The notes beneath the pieces are model-generated. The model worked only from the letters and a program-made list of their open reading frames with translations, did no database searches and was not told the DNA's origin. From Qipengyuania sp. YIM B01966 (GTDB taxonomy: Bacteria; Pseudomonadota; Alphaproteobacteria; Sphingomonadales; Sphingomonadaceae), in contig NZ_JADMNM010000003.1 of NCBI RefSeq assembly GCF_016461955.1, positions 186,187-250,186 of the forward strand: a DNA stretch of 64,000 bases, written 5' to 3'. Positions 19,859 through 29,055 of this stretch are shown piece after piece. How positions within the stretch are numbered: position 1 is the first letter of the stretch; every line of letters starts with the position of its first letter. The position numbers and the translations under genes are program-made.

Positions 19859-21217
19859 TCAGCGCAGCAGGACCAGTTCTTCGGCCATCGTCGGGTGAAT
19901 GGCGACGGTGGCGTCGAACTCGGCCTTGGTGAGGCCCGCTTTCACCGCCACGGCGGCGGCCTGCATGATCTCGGGGGCTTCGGGGCCGATCATGTGAATG
20001 CCGAGGATGCGGCCCGAAGCCTCGTCGCAGATCATCTTGTAAAGCGAGCGTTCGCTGCGCCCGGTGAGCACATTCTTCATCGGGCGAAAGTCCGAAAGAT
20101 ATACCTTCACCGCGCCGAACTGGTTGCGCGCTTCGCCCTCGGTCAGGCCGACAGCGGCGATCGGCGGATGGCTGAAAACCGCGCTCGGCACGTTCTGGTG
20201 ATCGACCGCCACCGGATCGCCGCTGCCGAACACGGTATCGGCAAAGGCCTGCCCTTCGCGGATCGCCACCGGGGTCAGTTGCACCCGGTCGGTCACATCG
20301 CCGACGGCATAGATATGTTCGGCGCTGGTCTTGCTGAAGCGGTCGACCTTGATCGCGCCGTGCGCGGTCATTTCGACGCCCGCTGTGTCCAGCCCCAGCC
20401 CTTCCACATTGGGCACCCGCCCGGCGGCGAACAGCACGCAATCGACCTCGATTTCGTCATGCCCCGTCATCGCCACGCGCAAGCTGCCATCGGCCTGCTT
20501 CTCCATCCCGCGAAATTCGGCGTGGAAGCGGAAGTCGATCCCCTTGGTCATGCTGATCTGCAACAGCCGGTCACGCACGCTTTCGTCATAGCCGCGCAGG
20601 ATCACGTCGCTGCGATTGACGATCGTCACCTTGCTGCCGAACTGGTGGAAGATGCCGGCGAACTCGTTGGCGATGTAACCGCCGCCGGCGATCAGCACGC
20701 GGCGCGGGATGGCATCCAGATGGAACGCCTCGTTGCTGGTGATGCCATGTTCGGCGCCCGGGCAATCGGGAATGCGCGGCCGCGCGCCGGTGGCAATCAG
20801 GATATGCCGCGCGGTCACCGTCTGCCCACTGGCGAGGGTGATCTCGTGCGGCGCCGTCAGCACGGCGCGTTCGGCGAAGATCGTCACGCCATTGTTGTCG
20901 AGCGTCTGCGTGTACAGCCCCTCGAGCCGGGTGACATCGTTCAGCACATTGTCGCGCAGCACCGTCCAGTCGAAGCGTGGCTGGTCGATGGTCCAGCCAA
21001 AGGCGGCGGCATCTTCAAGATCCTCGGCAAAATGCGCGCCATAGACGAGCATCTTCTTGGGAACGCAGCCGCGAATGACGCAGGTGCCGCCGACGCGATA
21101 TTCTTCGGCCACGGCAACCCGCGCGCCATGCGCCGCCGCCACCCGACTGGCACGTACACCGCCGGAACCTGCCCCAATGGTAAAGAGGTCGAAATCATAT
21201 GATGGTGTTATGGCCAC
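19859..21217 (-). CDS. gor: Glutathione-disulfide reductase
   Basis: About 452 residues from the GTG at 21217 (AGGA 10 bases upstream); a GTG 6 codons earlier at 21235 is possible but lacks a ribosome site. FAD-binding GAGSGGVRASRVAA, redox-active Cys pair in GGTCVIRGCVPKKM, NAD(P)-binding IAGGGYIANEFAGI and the C-terminal dimer-interface HPTMAEELV place it in the glutathione/trypanothione reductase branch of the disulfide reductases. It keeps glutathione reduced with NADPH. It lies 58 bases upstream of pccB; shared transcription is possible but functionally unexplained. Confidence 0.93.
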   Translation of the reverse strand: MAITPSYDFDLFTIGAGSGGVRASRVAAAHGARVAVAEEYRVGGTCVIRGCVPKKMLVYGAHFAEDLEDAAAFGWTIDQPRFDWTVLRDNVLNDVTRLEGLYTQTLDNNGVTIFAERAVLTAPHEITLASGQTVTARHILIATGARPRIPDCPGAEHGITSNEAFHLDAIPRRVLIAGGGYIANEFAGIFHQFGSKVTIVNRSDVILRGYDESVRDRLLQISMTKGIDFRFHAEFRGMEKQADGSLRVAMTGHDEIEVDCVLFAAGRVPNVEGLGLDTAGVEMTAHGAIKVDRFSKTSAEHIYAVGDVTDRVQLTPVAIREGQAFADTVFGSGDPVAVDHQNVPSAVFSHPPIAAVGLTEGEARNQFGAVKVYLSDFRPMKNVLTGRSERSLYKMICDEASGRILGIHMIGPEAPEIMQAAAVAVKAGLTKAEFDATVAIHPTMAEELVLLR

Positions 21218-21353
21218 GCTGCTAGTATCCTGCACGATGCGGGAGGCTTATGACCAGATGGAGGGCCAGCAGCAACTGCAAGATCACCGGTAAAGCAACC
21301 GGCGGGCAAGACGGCTGGCAATGGCCCGCCGGATGCCGCTTGTGCAAACGGCC

Positions 21354-22196
21354 TTAGCCTGGACCGTAGCTTGCTGTTGCGCTGCCCGGCATCCCCCCCG
21401 GGGTGTAGGTGCAATTTGCCGCCATCTGGCACGACGTGCGCAAGTCGATGTCCCGGCCGATACCTTGGAGCGTTTCCAAAGCCCCTTGCGCCGCCTGCAT
21501 CGAGCCCATCAAAACGCGGGTGACGGTAACATCAATCAACGTGGAAAAAATTTGGGCCTGTTCGGCATGGGTGGCCCGTGCAGCTGCTGCATGGAACCCA
21601 CGTGGCAGGCCCTCGACATGCTCGCTAACCCCGAAATTATCGAGAACAGTCATCACCCCGCCCCATTGCCGGTACGTATGCACAGGGGCCGTGTACAGTT
21701 CGGTGATCCACTGATTGGTGCTGGAATTATGGAAGGTCGATGCAAACAAAGCCTGTTCGACACCGCCCATATTGCTGCCTGCTGCGGTTCCCCATGCGCG
21801 GCTTGCCTGATTTTCCGACACAACGCTCCAAACGGTCACTTCGCTGGAATGCACATCCACTGGCGCGATCCCGGCATGGGCCGTTATCTCGGCAAAGGCA
21901 GCGGCAGGTGATGTGACGGGGCGGGAATGAACCATGCGAACCATGCGGGGGGAAGCCGGGTCGCCGGGCGCCGCCACCCATTGGTTAGAACCAGCAGGCT
22001 GCCAACCGGCGGGAATCTTCATCCTGTTCGGGCCATCGATCAACCGCAGCGGCGGATAGCTGGCTGTCCGAACTTGCGCGCGCGGTGTGTCCCGCGCGCC
22101 GGTTTGCGCAGCTGCTTCAGGCACAAGGAACGGCGGCACGCTTAACAACAGCGCCGCTATAGTGCAGGGTATTGCTTGCTTCGTAGATGCAGTCAT
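21354..22196 (-). CDS. Exported protein of unknown function
   Basis: About 280 residues from the ATG at 22196 (an in-frame ATG at 22214 is an alternative). N-terminal signal peptide: MTASTKQ then AIPCTIAALLLSVPPFLVP, with cleavage probably after AAAQ. The mature protein contains VRTASYPPLRLIDGPNRMKI and a region ending with two Cys (TCQMAANCTYTPGG) that could form a disulfide. No family recognised. Base composition is lower in G+C than neighbouring pgi and gor. It is flanked by about 110-140 bases on each side, so it is likely to be transcribed alone. Periplasmic or secreted. Confidence 0.75.
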   Translation of the reverse strand: MTASTKQAIPCTIAALLLSVPPFLVPEAAAQTGARDTPRAQVRTASYPPLRLIDGPNRMKIPAGWQPAGSNQWVAAPGDPASPRMVRMVHSRPVTSPAAAFAEITAHAGIAPVDVHSSEVTVWSVVSENQASRAWGTAAGSNMGGVEQALFASTFHNSSTNQWITELYTAPVHTYRQWGGVMTVLDNFGVSEHVEGLPRGFHAAAARATHAEQAQIFSTLIDVTVTRVLMGSMQAAQGALETLQGIGRDIDLRTSCQMAANCTYTPGGMPGSATASYGPG

Positions 22197-22302
22197 GAAA
22201 GCTGGCCCTATCATTCACGGAACACTGTTGTCCTTTATCATCACAGATGTGCTTCATTCGTGTGACATCTTTCGTTGCCCAAACTCTCACATTGGCAATC
22301 TA

Positions 22303-23817
22303 TCACGCCAGACCGGCATGCTTGATCAAAGCTAGCGTCGCTGGATCAAAGGTGTTGCCGACATCGCCGATTTGTCCGGCCAACCTTTTGCCCAATTCGA
22401 CCCCGAATTGATCAAACGGGTTGATGCCCGAAAGAACGGCATTGGCGAAAGTCCGATGCTCGTGAAAGGCGGTCAGCGCGCCTAACGCAGCCGCATCAAG
22501 ATCATCCAGCAGAAACGTCGTGCTGGGTCGATTGCCCACGAAAGCACGCACAGGGTCGCTCGATATTTCGCCAGCCATCAACGCAGCGCCTTGCGCAAAA
22601 CAATTTGCAAGCAAAATGCGATGATGAGCTGGATCAAGCGCGTCGCCCGGCGCGATGCTGGCGATGAAATCCACCGGCACGAGATGCGTACCCTGATGGA
22701 GCAGTTGGAACACCGCGTGCTGCGCGTCTGTGCCCACTCCCCCCCAGGTGATCGGCGCGGTCGGGCCGCCGGCAACGGGCGGCTTGCCGTTGGATTCCAT
22801 CTCCAACTGCTGGAGATAGGCAGGAAACAGCCGCAGCCGCTCGTCATAGGCGAACACCGCGCGGGTCTGGCAGCCGCGCAGCCGGGCATAGAGCTGGTCG
22901 GCAAAAGCGGCTCTGAGCGGCAGATTGGCGCGGCCATCGCTGGTGGCGAAATGCTCGTCCACCGCCCGCGCCCCGGCCAGCATGGCGGCAAATTCGTCCC
23001 AGCCCAGCGCCAAGGCCACGGGAAAGCCAATGCTCGACCACAGCGAATAGCGCCCGCCTACCGTCTCGGGAAATGGCAGCACGCGCGTTTCATCGACGCC
23101 CCACGCGACCGCCTTATCCGGCGCGGCGGTCAGCGCCACCACCCGGCCATAGGGGTCGGCAACGCCATTGTCGCCCAGCCAGCGCAGCGCCGAGGCCGCG
23201 TTGGTCATCGTCTCGATCGTGGTAAAGGTCTTGCTGGCGACGGCAATCAGCGTGGTCGCCGGATCGCACGCCGCGAATGCCGCTTCGAGCGCGAGCCCGT
23301 CAATATTCGAAACGATATGGACATTCACCAGCGCCAGATCGCGCGCCAGCGCGTCAATCGCCAGCGCCGGGCCCAATGCCGAGCCGCCAATGCCGATGTG
23401 GATCAGGTGGCGCACCTCACCCAGCGCGCCCTGATGGATTGCCTCGACCAGCAGCCGCATCCGCTGATGCAGCGCCGTGGCCTCTTCGACCGACGCCTCG
23501 TGCCCGGTGCCGCGCTGCGCGAGATGTTCGGCCGCGCGCCCTTCGCTGGCATTGACCCGCTCGCCCGCCAGCAGCGCGCGGCGCCGCTCGGCAAAGCCCA
23601 TCGCTTGGGCCAATCGCTCGAACGCGGCCAGATGTGCGTCGTCGAGATGCGTTTTCGACCAGTCGCACAGCATCCCCGCCATACCGCCATCGGCCGGCCA
23701 TTCGAGCCGCTGCACCAACTGTTCCACTCGCGCCGGGTCTGCGGCGAACAGATCGCGCAAGGGCGGGCGTGGCAGCCGCTCCAATTCGCCCCAAATGTCC
23801 TTTGCCGCGTCATTCAT
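22303..23817 (-). CDS. pgi: Glucose-6-phosphate isomerase
   Basis: 504 residues from the ATG at 23817 (MNDAAKDIWGELERL), with GGGAAAGG at good spacing upstream; an earlier in-frame start adds 9 residues. Signature segments: HIGIGGSALGP, VASKTFTTIET, GGRYSLWSSIGFPVAL and NPFDQFGVELGK. It interconverts glucose-6-phosphate and fructose-6-phosphate. Divergent from lepB, with 47 bases between the starts. Confidence 0.96.
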   Translation of the reverse strand: MNDAAKDIWGELERLPRPPLRDLFAADPARVEQLVQRLEWPADGGMAGMLCDWSKTHLDDAHLAAFERLAQAMGFAERRRALLAGERVNASEGRAAEHLAQRGTGHEASVEEATALHQRMRLLVEAIHQGALGEVRHLIHIGIGGSALGPALAIDALARDLALVNVHIVSNIDGLALEAAFAACDPATTLIAVASKTFTTIETMTNAASALRWLGDNGVADPYGRVVALTAAPDKAVAWGVDETRVLPFPETVGGRYSLWSSIGFPVALALGWDEFAAMLAGARAVDEHFATSDGRANLPLRAAFADQLYARLRGCQTRAVFAYDERLRLFPAYLQQLEMESNGKPPVAGGPTAPITWGGVGTDAQHAVFQLLHQGTHLVPVDFIASIAPGDALDPAHHRILLANCFAQGAALMAGEISSDPVRAFVGNRPSTTFLLDDLDAAALGALTAFHEHRTFANAVLSGINPFDQFGVELGKRLAGQIGDVGNTFDPATLALIKHAGLA

Positions 23818-23864
23818 CGAAAAGCCTTTCCCTCGCTGGCTCACGGCGACTAGAGGTCGCCGCC

Positions 23865-24719
23865 ATGATTTGGAAGGGCAGGAACAGCGGCGCCGCGCCG
23901 CATCCGGGGGACGGCGGTGCCGATGCGCCGGCTGGCGGTACGGGCAGCAAGGACGAGAATTTCGGCGCCTTCGTGCTGAAGCTCGCGCTGGCGGTGCTGA
24001 TCTTCCGCAGCTTCATCTTCTCGCCCTTCACCATTCCCAGCGAATCGATGCTGCCGCAATTGATGAACGGCGATTATCTGGTCGCGGCGAAGTGGCCGTA
24101 TGGCTTTACCCGCCATTCGCTGCCCTTCAGCTTGCCGCTGATCCCGGGCCGCATTCTCGCCAGCCAACCCGAGCGCGGCGACATCGTCATCTTCAAGCAC
24201 CCCGTCGACGGCAGCGATTATATCAAGCGGGTGGTCGGCCTGCCGGGCGACACGGTCGAAGTGCGCGGCGGCCAGGTGGTGCTGAACGGGCAGAAGCTGC
24301 GCCAAGAGCGCGCGGCGGATGCGGTGGTCAAACTGTCGGACAACACCATCTGCCATCCGGCCGGCACCCCGGTGACGGATTCCGATGGCGATCCCGCGTG
24401 CCGTTATATGCAGCTGCGTGAAACCAATCTCGACGGGCGCAGATACGATATCTTCGATTTCGGACAGGGTCCGGCAGACAATTTCGCTCCGATCATAGTG
24501 CCCGAAGGCCGCGTGTTCGTGATGGGGGACAATCGCGACAATTCGCTCGACAGCCGCTTCCCCGCCGCACCGGGGGCCGGCGTTGGCCTGGTGCCGCAGG
24601 ACCTGCTGGTGGGCCGGGCCAGCCGCGTGCTGTGGTCCACCGACGGCTCGGCGCAATGGCTGCTGCCGTGGACGTGGTTCACCGCTGCCCGCTGGGACCG
24701 CATCTGGAAGGATCTGTGA
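23865..24719 (+). CDS. lepB: Signal peptidase I
   Basis: 284 residues. A disordered Gly/Ala-rich N-terminus of about 30 residues precedes one membrane helix (LKLALAVLIFRSFIFSPF). The catalytic Ser is in IPSESMLPQL and the general-base Lys in DYIKRVVGLPGD; MGDNRDNSLDSR is the box E signature. It removes Sec and Tat signal peptides at the outer face of the inner membrane. First gene of a lepB-rnc-era operon; the stop overlaps the rnc start (GTGA). Confidence 0.96.
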   Translation: MIWKGRNSGAAPHPGDGGADAPAGGTGSKDENFGAFVLKLALAVLIFRSFIFSPFTIPSESMLPQLMNGDYLVAAKWPYGFTRHSLPFSLPLIPGRILASQPERGDIVIFKHPVDGSDYIKRVVGLPGDTVEVRGGQVVLNGQKLRQERAADAVVKLSDNTICHPAGTPVTDSDGDPACRYMQLRETNLDGRRYDIFDFGQGPADNFAPIIVPEGRVFVMGDNRDNSLDSRFPAAPGAGVGLVPQDLLVGRASRVLWSTDGSAQWLLPWTWFTAARWDRIWKDL

Positions 24720-25390
24720 GCGCTTTGCCGCCTGCCACGCGCAGCTTTCTCGATGCGCTTGGCATGGCCCCCCGGAATGACGCGCTGTGGCTGGAGGCGC
24801 TGACGCATGGCAGCCTTGTCGATGCGCCCGCCAATTACGAACGGCTGGAATTTCTGGGCGACCGCGTGCTCGGCCTGGCCATTGCCGACGGGCTGTTTTC
24901 CGGTAGCCGCAGTGCCGAAGGCGATCTGTCGCAGCGGCTCAATGCACTGGTCAGCCGGCAGACCTGCGCCCGCGTCGCGCGGCGGATCGGCCTTGGCCCG
25001 CATATTCGCCTTGGCAAGCAGGCGCTGGGCGATGGCGGGGCTGATAGCGACAATATCCTCGGCGACGTCATAGAGGCTTTGCTGGGTGCGGCGTTCAAAG
25101 AGCATGGCTTCGATGCGGTCCGCACCATCATCGCGCAGCTCTGGGCGCCCGAAATCGCGGGCGATGCCGGGCGCGCCAAGCATCCCAAGAGCGCGCTTCA
25201 GGAATGGGCCGCCGGCAATCAACGCAAACCGCCGGAATACGAGTTGATCGACCGCAGCGGCCCGGATCACGCGGCGCAGTTCACGGTCAGCGTATCGGTC
25301 CACCGCGTGGGCGCGGTCGAGGCGACTGCCGGCAGCAAGCAGGAGGCAGAACGCCTCGCAGCGAAGAAATTCATGGAGCAATACGGATGA
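24716..25390 (+). CDS. rnc: Ribonuclease III
   Basis: 224 residues from the GTG at 24716, which overlaps the lepB stop. The catalytic signature ERLEFLGDRVLGL is near residues 41-53, with the second acidic cluster in DNILGDVIEALLGA, followed by a C-terminal dsRNA-binding domain (HPKSALQEWAAGNQRKPPEY to AERLAAKKFM). It processes rRNA precursors and structured mRNAs. The lepB-rnc-era order is conserved in proteobacteria; the stop overlaps era (ATGA). Confidence 0.96.
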   Translation: MSALPPATRSFLDALGMAPRNDALWLEALTHGSLVDAPANYERLEFLGDRVLGLAIADGLFSGSRSAEGDLSQRLNALVSRQTCARVARRIGLGPHIRLGKQALGDGGADSDNILGDVIEALLGAAFKEHGFDAVRTIIAQLWAPEIAGDAGRAKHPKSALQEWAAGNQRKPPEYELIDRSGPDHAAQFTVSVSVHRVGAVEATAGSKQEAERLAAKKFMEQYG

Positions 25391-26304
25391 ACCAGATGGC
25401 CGATCAGGCAGGCCCGACCCGCTGCGGCGTGGTGGCGGTGCTTGGTGCGCCCAATGCCGGCAAATCGACTTTGGTCAACCAGCTGGTCGGCCAGAAGGTG
25501 GCGATCACCAGCGCCAAGGCGCAGACGACCCGCGCCCGGATGCTGGGCATCGCGCTGCTCGATCAGACGCAGATGATCCTCGTCGATACGCCCGGCATTT
25601 TCGCGCCCCGGCGGCGGCTCGACCGGGCGATGATCAGTGCGGCGTGGGAAGGCGCCGAGGCGGCCGATGCGATCCTGCTGCTGGTCGATTCGGTGAAACA
25701 GCGCCGGCACGAGTTGGAACCCCTGCTCGACAGCCTCGCTCACCGGCCCGAGCGCAAGATCCTGGTGCTGAACAAGGTCGATGCCGCGAAGAAGGAGCCA
25801 CTGCTGGCGCTGGCGCAGGAACTGACTGCCAAGGTGCCTTTTGCCGAGGTCTATTTCATTTCGGCGCTGACGGGCGACGGGGTGCCCGACATGAAAGCGG
25901 CGCTGGCGGCGATGATGCCCGAAGGTCCGTGGCACTATCCCGAAGATCAGGTCAGCGATGCGAGCGAGCGGCTGCTGGCCACCGAAATCACCCGCGAGCA
26001 GCTTTACAAGCAGCTCCACGAAGAACTGCCTTATGACAGCGCGGTGCGGCCGGAAAAATATGTGCAGCGTGCAGATGGCAGCGTGGAAATCCACCAACAG
26101 ATTGTGGTCGGCCGCGATACGCAGCGCGCCATTGTGCTGGGTAAGGGCGGCAGCCGGATCAAGGCCATCGGCGAAGCCGCGCGCGCCGAACTGGCCGAAA
26201 TCCTTGGCCAGAAGGTCCATCTGTTCCTCCACGTCAAGGTCGAGGAAAACTGGGCTGAAAGCCGCGAAATCTTCGAGGAAATGGGCCTCGACTGGGTGCG
26301 GTAA
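25387..26304 (+). CDS. era: GTPase Era
   Basis: 305 residues. G1 is GAPNAGKST, G3 DTPG and G4 NKVD, and the C-terminal KH domain carries GKGGSRIKAIG. It binds the 3' end of 16S rRNA for 30S maturation at the membrane. Its ATG overlaps the rnc stop. It is followed by a REP-type repeat and the convergent topA. Confidence 0.97.
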   Translation: MNQMADQAGPTRCGVVAVLGAPNAGKSTLVNQLVGQKVAITSAKAQTTRARMLGIALLDQTQMILVDTPGIFAPRRRLDRAMISAAWEGAEAADAILLLVDSVKQRRHELEPLLDSLAHRPERKILVLNKVDAAKKEPLLALAQELTAKVPFAEVYFISALTGDGVPDMKAALAAMMPEGPWHYPEDQVSDASERLLATEITREQLYKQLHEELPYDSAVRPEKYVQRADGSVEIHQQIVVGRDTQRAIVLGKGGSRIKAIGEAARAELAEILGQKVHLFLHVKVEENWAESREIFEEMGLDWVR

Positions 26305-26337
26305 GCGCGCCGCCCACCCCGGCAAGAACCACCCAAC

Positions 26338-26411
26338 GTCGTCACCCCAGCGAAAGCTGGGGTCGCTATCGATCTATGACCCTGAGCGATCCCAGCTTGC
26401 GCTGGGATGAC
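26338..26411. repeat. Inverted pair of REP-like palindromes between era and topA
   Basis: GTCACCCCAGCGAAAGCTGG (then GGTCGC) and GATCCCAGCTTGCGCTGGGA (then TGAC) are two palindromes of the common GTCATCCCAGCGAAAGCTGGGATC class, in opposite orientation about 22 bases apart. They sit exactly between the 3' ends of convergent era and topA and may act as a terminator or mRNA-end stabiliser for both. Similar to, but in a different sequence class from, the pair near 17.4 kb. Confidence 0.78.
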
Positions 26412-26412
26412 A

Positions 26413-28989
26413 TTATTTTGCCGGCTCTGTCGCCGCTTTACGCGCCGCCGCCTTTTTGGCCACAGGTTTTTTTGCCGCCGGTTTCTTGGCCGGCGCCTTT
26501 TTCGGCGCGGCTTTCTTGCGTGTGGTCTTTTTCTTCGCCGGGCCCTTGGCGGCGCGGGCGTCGATCCATTCGATCGCCTGCGCCTCGGTCACATCCTCGG
26601 GCTTGATATCGCGCGGGATGGTGGCGTTGGTGGTGCCGTCGGTGACGTAGGGGCCGTAGCGTCCCGGCATCACTTTCATCTCGCCGCCGCTGGTGGGATG
26701 CGCGCCGAGTTGCTTGATCGGCTCGGCCTTCGCCCGGGCACCTCCCGCGCCGCGATTGGCGCCTTGCGCCAGCAGATCGACCGCGCGGTTCATGCCGACC
26801 TCGAACACCTCGCGCGTGTTCGCCAGCTTGCCGTATTTGCCGTCGTGCCGCAAGTATGGCCCATAACGTCCGATATTTGCTTCGATTTCCAGACCCGTAT
26901 CAGGGTGTGCGCCGACAATGCGCGGCAGGCTCAGCAGCTTCAACGCCCAGTCTAAATCGAAATCGTCGAGATCCTTGGGAATGCTCGCGCGCTTGGCGTC
27001 CTTGCCCTCGCCCCGTTGCACGTAAGGCCCGAACCGCCCGGTCTTGCGCTCTACCGGCAATCCGCTTTCAGGGTCTGTGCCGAGCACCGCATCTTCGGCC
27101 GCGTCGCCGCTGGCCCCGCCGCCCTGCCCGAACCGGCGGGTATATTTGCATTCGGGATAGTTCGAGCAGGCGACAAATGCGCCGAATTTCCCGCCGCGCA
27201 ACGCCAGTCGGCCATCGCCGCAGCTTGGGCACTGGCGCGGGTCGCCGCCGTCTTCGCGCTCGGGGAACAGATAATCGCCGAGGAATTGGTCGAGCGCCTC
27301 GGTCACCTCCGACGGCAGCCGCTCCATCACCTCGTCGGCCTTGGGCTTAAAATCGCGCCAGAACGCGGCGAGCAGCGTCTTCCATTCTTCGCGCCCGCCC
27401 GAGACTTCGTCGAGTTCGTCCTCCATCCCAGCGGTGAAGTCGAACGCCACATAGCGTTCGAAGAACCGTTCGAGGAACGCGGTCAGCAGCCGCCCGCTCT
27501 CTTCGGCAAAGAAGCGGTTCTTCTCCATCCGCACATAGGCGCGGTCGCGCAGCGTCTGGATGGTCGAGGCATAGGTGGAGGGCCGGCCGATGCCGAGTTC
27601 CTCCAGCCGCTTGACCAGGCTCGCTTCGGAAAAGCGCGGCGGCGGCTGGGTAAAGTGCTGGCTGGCAACGACCTCGCGCTTGGCCGGGCTGTCGCCTTTG
27701 CGCATCAGCGGCAGCAGGCTGTCTTCGCCCTCGTCACTATCGTCGAACCCTTCCTGATAGACCGCAAGGAAGCCGGGAAACTTCACCACCTGCCCGGTCG
27801 CGCGCAATTCGTGCCGGCCGGTCGGGTCGCGCAGCGTTACGGTGGTCCGTTCCAGGCTGGCGGCCGCCATCTGGCTCGCCATCGCGCGCTTGAAGATCAG
27901 TTCATAGAGCTTGCCCTCATCGCCCGCACCGGCGCGCTCGCGGGTGAAGTCGGTCGGCCGGATCGCCTCGTGCGCTTCCTGAGCATTCTTCGCCTTGGTG
28001 CTGTAATGGCGGGGTTTTTCCGGCAGGTAATGCCCCGAATAGCGCTCGGCCACAGCCTTGCGGCAGGCGGAGATGGCGCTTTCGTCCATTTGCACCCCGT
28101 CGGTCCGCATATAGGTGATCGCGCCCGCTTCATACAGCGATTGCGCCAGCCGCATCGTGTGGCTGGCTGAGTAGCCGAGCTTGCGCGCGGCCTCCTGCTG
28201 CAAGGTGGAAGTGGTGAATGGCGGCGCCGGATTGCGCTTGAACGGCTTGGTCTCGACCTCCTCCACGGTGAAGCGAGCCTGCTCCACGATCGCCTTGGCC
28301 GCCAGCGCGGCGCTCTCTTCGCCCAGCGTCAGCCGGTCGATCTTGGCCCCGTCGAGCTTGACCAGCCGCGCATCAAATGCGGTCCCGTCATGCTCCATAC
28401 GCGCCAGCACCGACCAGTATTCCTGCGCCCGGAACGCCTCGATCTCGCGCTCGCGATCGACGATCAGGCGCAGCGCCACCGATTGCACGCGCCCCGCGCT
28501 CTTGGCGCCGGGCAGCTTTCGCCACAGCACGGGGCTGAGCGTGAAGCCGAACAGATAATCGAGCGCGCGGCGGGCGAGATAGGCATCGATCAGGTCCTGA
28601 TCGAGTTCGCGCGGGGCGGCCATCGCGGCGGTAACCGCCGGCTTGGTGATGGCGTTGAAGGTCACCCGGTCAACCTTGGCCGGCAGCGCCTTGCGCTTGG
28701 CCAGGAGCTCGCGCACGTGCCACGAGATCGCCTCCCCCTCGCGGTCGGGGTCGGTGGCGAGGATCAGGCGTTCGGCGCCCTTGGCGCTATCGGCGATTTC
28801 CTTGAACCGGCTCTGCTTGTCGCGATAGAGCTCCCAATCCATCGCGAAGTCTTCCTCGGGTCGCACGCTGCCGTCCTTGGGCGGCAGGTCGCGGATGTGG
28901 CCGTAGGACGCCAGCACCTTGAAGCCGGGGCCGAGATATTTCTCGATAGTCTTCGCCTTGGCGGGCGATTCGACGATAACCAATTGCAT
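26413..28989 (-). CDS. topA: DNA topoisomerase I
   Basis: 858 residues from the ATG at 28989 (MQLVIVESPAKAKTIEKYL). Toprim acidic residues are in ATDPDREGEAISWH; the active-site Tyr is in ITYMRTDG. One four-Cys zinc finger is clear (CPSCGDGRLALRGGKFGAF, then CSNYPEC), followed by Gly/Tyr-rich TopoI C-terminal repeats (IGRYGPYLRHDGKYGKL, MPGRYGPYVTDG). It ends in a Lys/Ala/Pro-rich tail of about 55 residues, likely to bind DNA nonspecifically. Relaxes negative supercoils. dprA and plsY lie upstream. Confidence 0.97.
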   Translation of the reverse strand: MQLVIVESPAKAKTIEKYLGPGFKVLASYGHIRDLPPKDGSVRPEEDFAMDWELYRDKQSRFKEIADSAKGAERLILATDPDREGEAISWHVRELLAKRKALPAKVDRVTFNAITKPAVTAAMAAPRELDQDLIDAYLARRALDYLFGFTLSPVLWRKLPGAKSAGRVQSVALRLIVDREREIEAFRAQEYWSVLARMEHDGTAFDARLVKLDGAKIDRLTLGEESAALAAKAIVEQARFTVEEVETKPFKRNPAPPFTTSTLQQEAARKLGYSASHTMRLAQSLYEAGAITYMRTDGVQMDESAISACRKAVAERYSGHYLPEKPRHYSTKAKNAQEAHEAIRPTDFTRERAGAGDEGKLYELIFKRAMASQMAAASLERTTVTLRDPTGRHELRATGQVVKFPGFLAVYQEGFDDSDEGEDSLLPLMRKGDSPAKREVVASQHFTQPPPRFSEASLVKRLEELGIGRPSTYASTIQTLRDRAYVRMEKNRFFAEESGRLLTAFLERFFERYVAFDFTAGMEDELDEVSGGREEWKTLLAAFWRDFKPKADEVMERLPSEVTEALDQFLGDYLFPEREDGGDPRQCPSCGDGRLALRGGKFGAFVACSNYPECKYTRRFGQGGGASGDAAEDAVLGTDPESGLPVERKTGRFGPYVQRGEGKDAKRASIPKDLDDFDLDWALKLLSLPRIVGAHPDTGLEIEANIGRYGPYLRHDGKYGKLANTREVFEVGMNRAVDLLAQGANRGAGGARAKAEPIKQLGAHPTSGGEMKVMPGRYGPYVTDGTTNATIPRDIKPEDVTEAQAIEWIDARAAKGPAKKKTTRKKAAPKKAPAKKPAAKKPVAKKAAARKAATEPAK

Positions 28990-29055
28990 GATCTGTCCGA
29001 GCAAAGCCTTACGCGTATACGTACGCGCGAGGGTGGCGATGGTTCGCGGGCGGCG

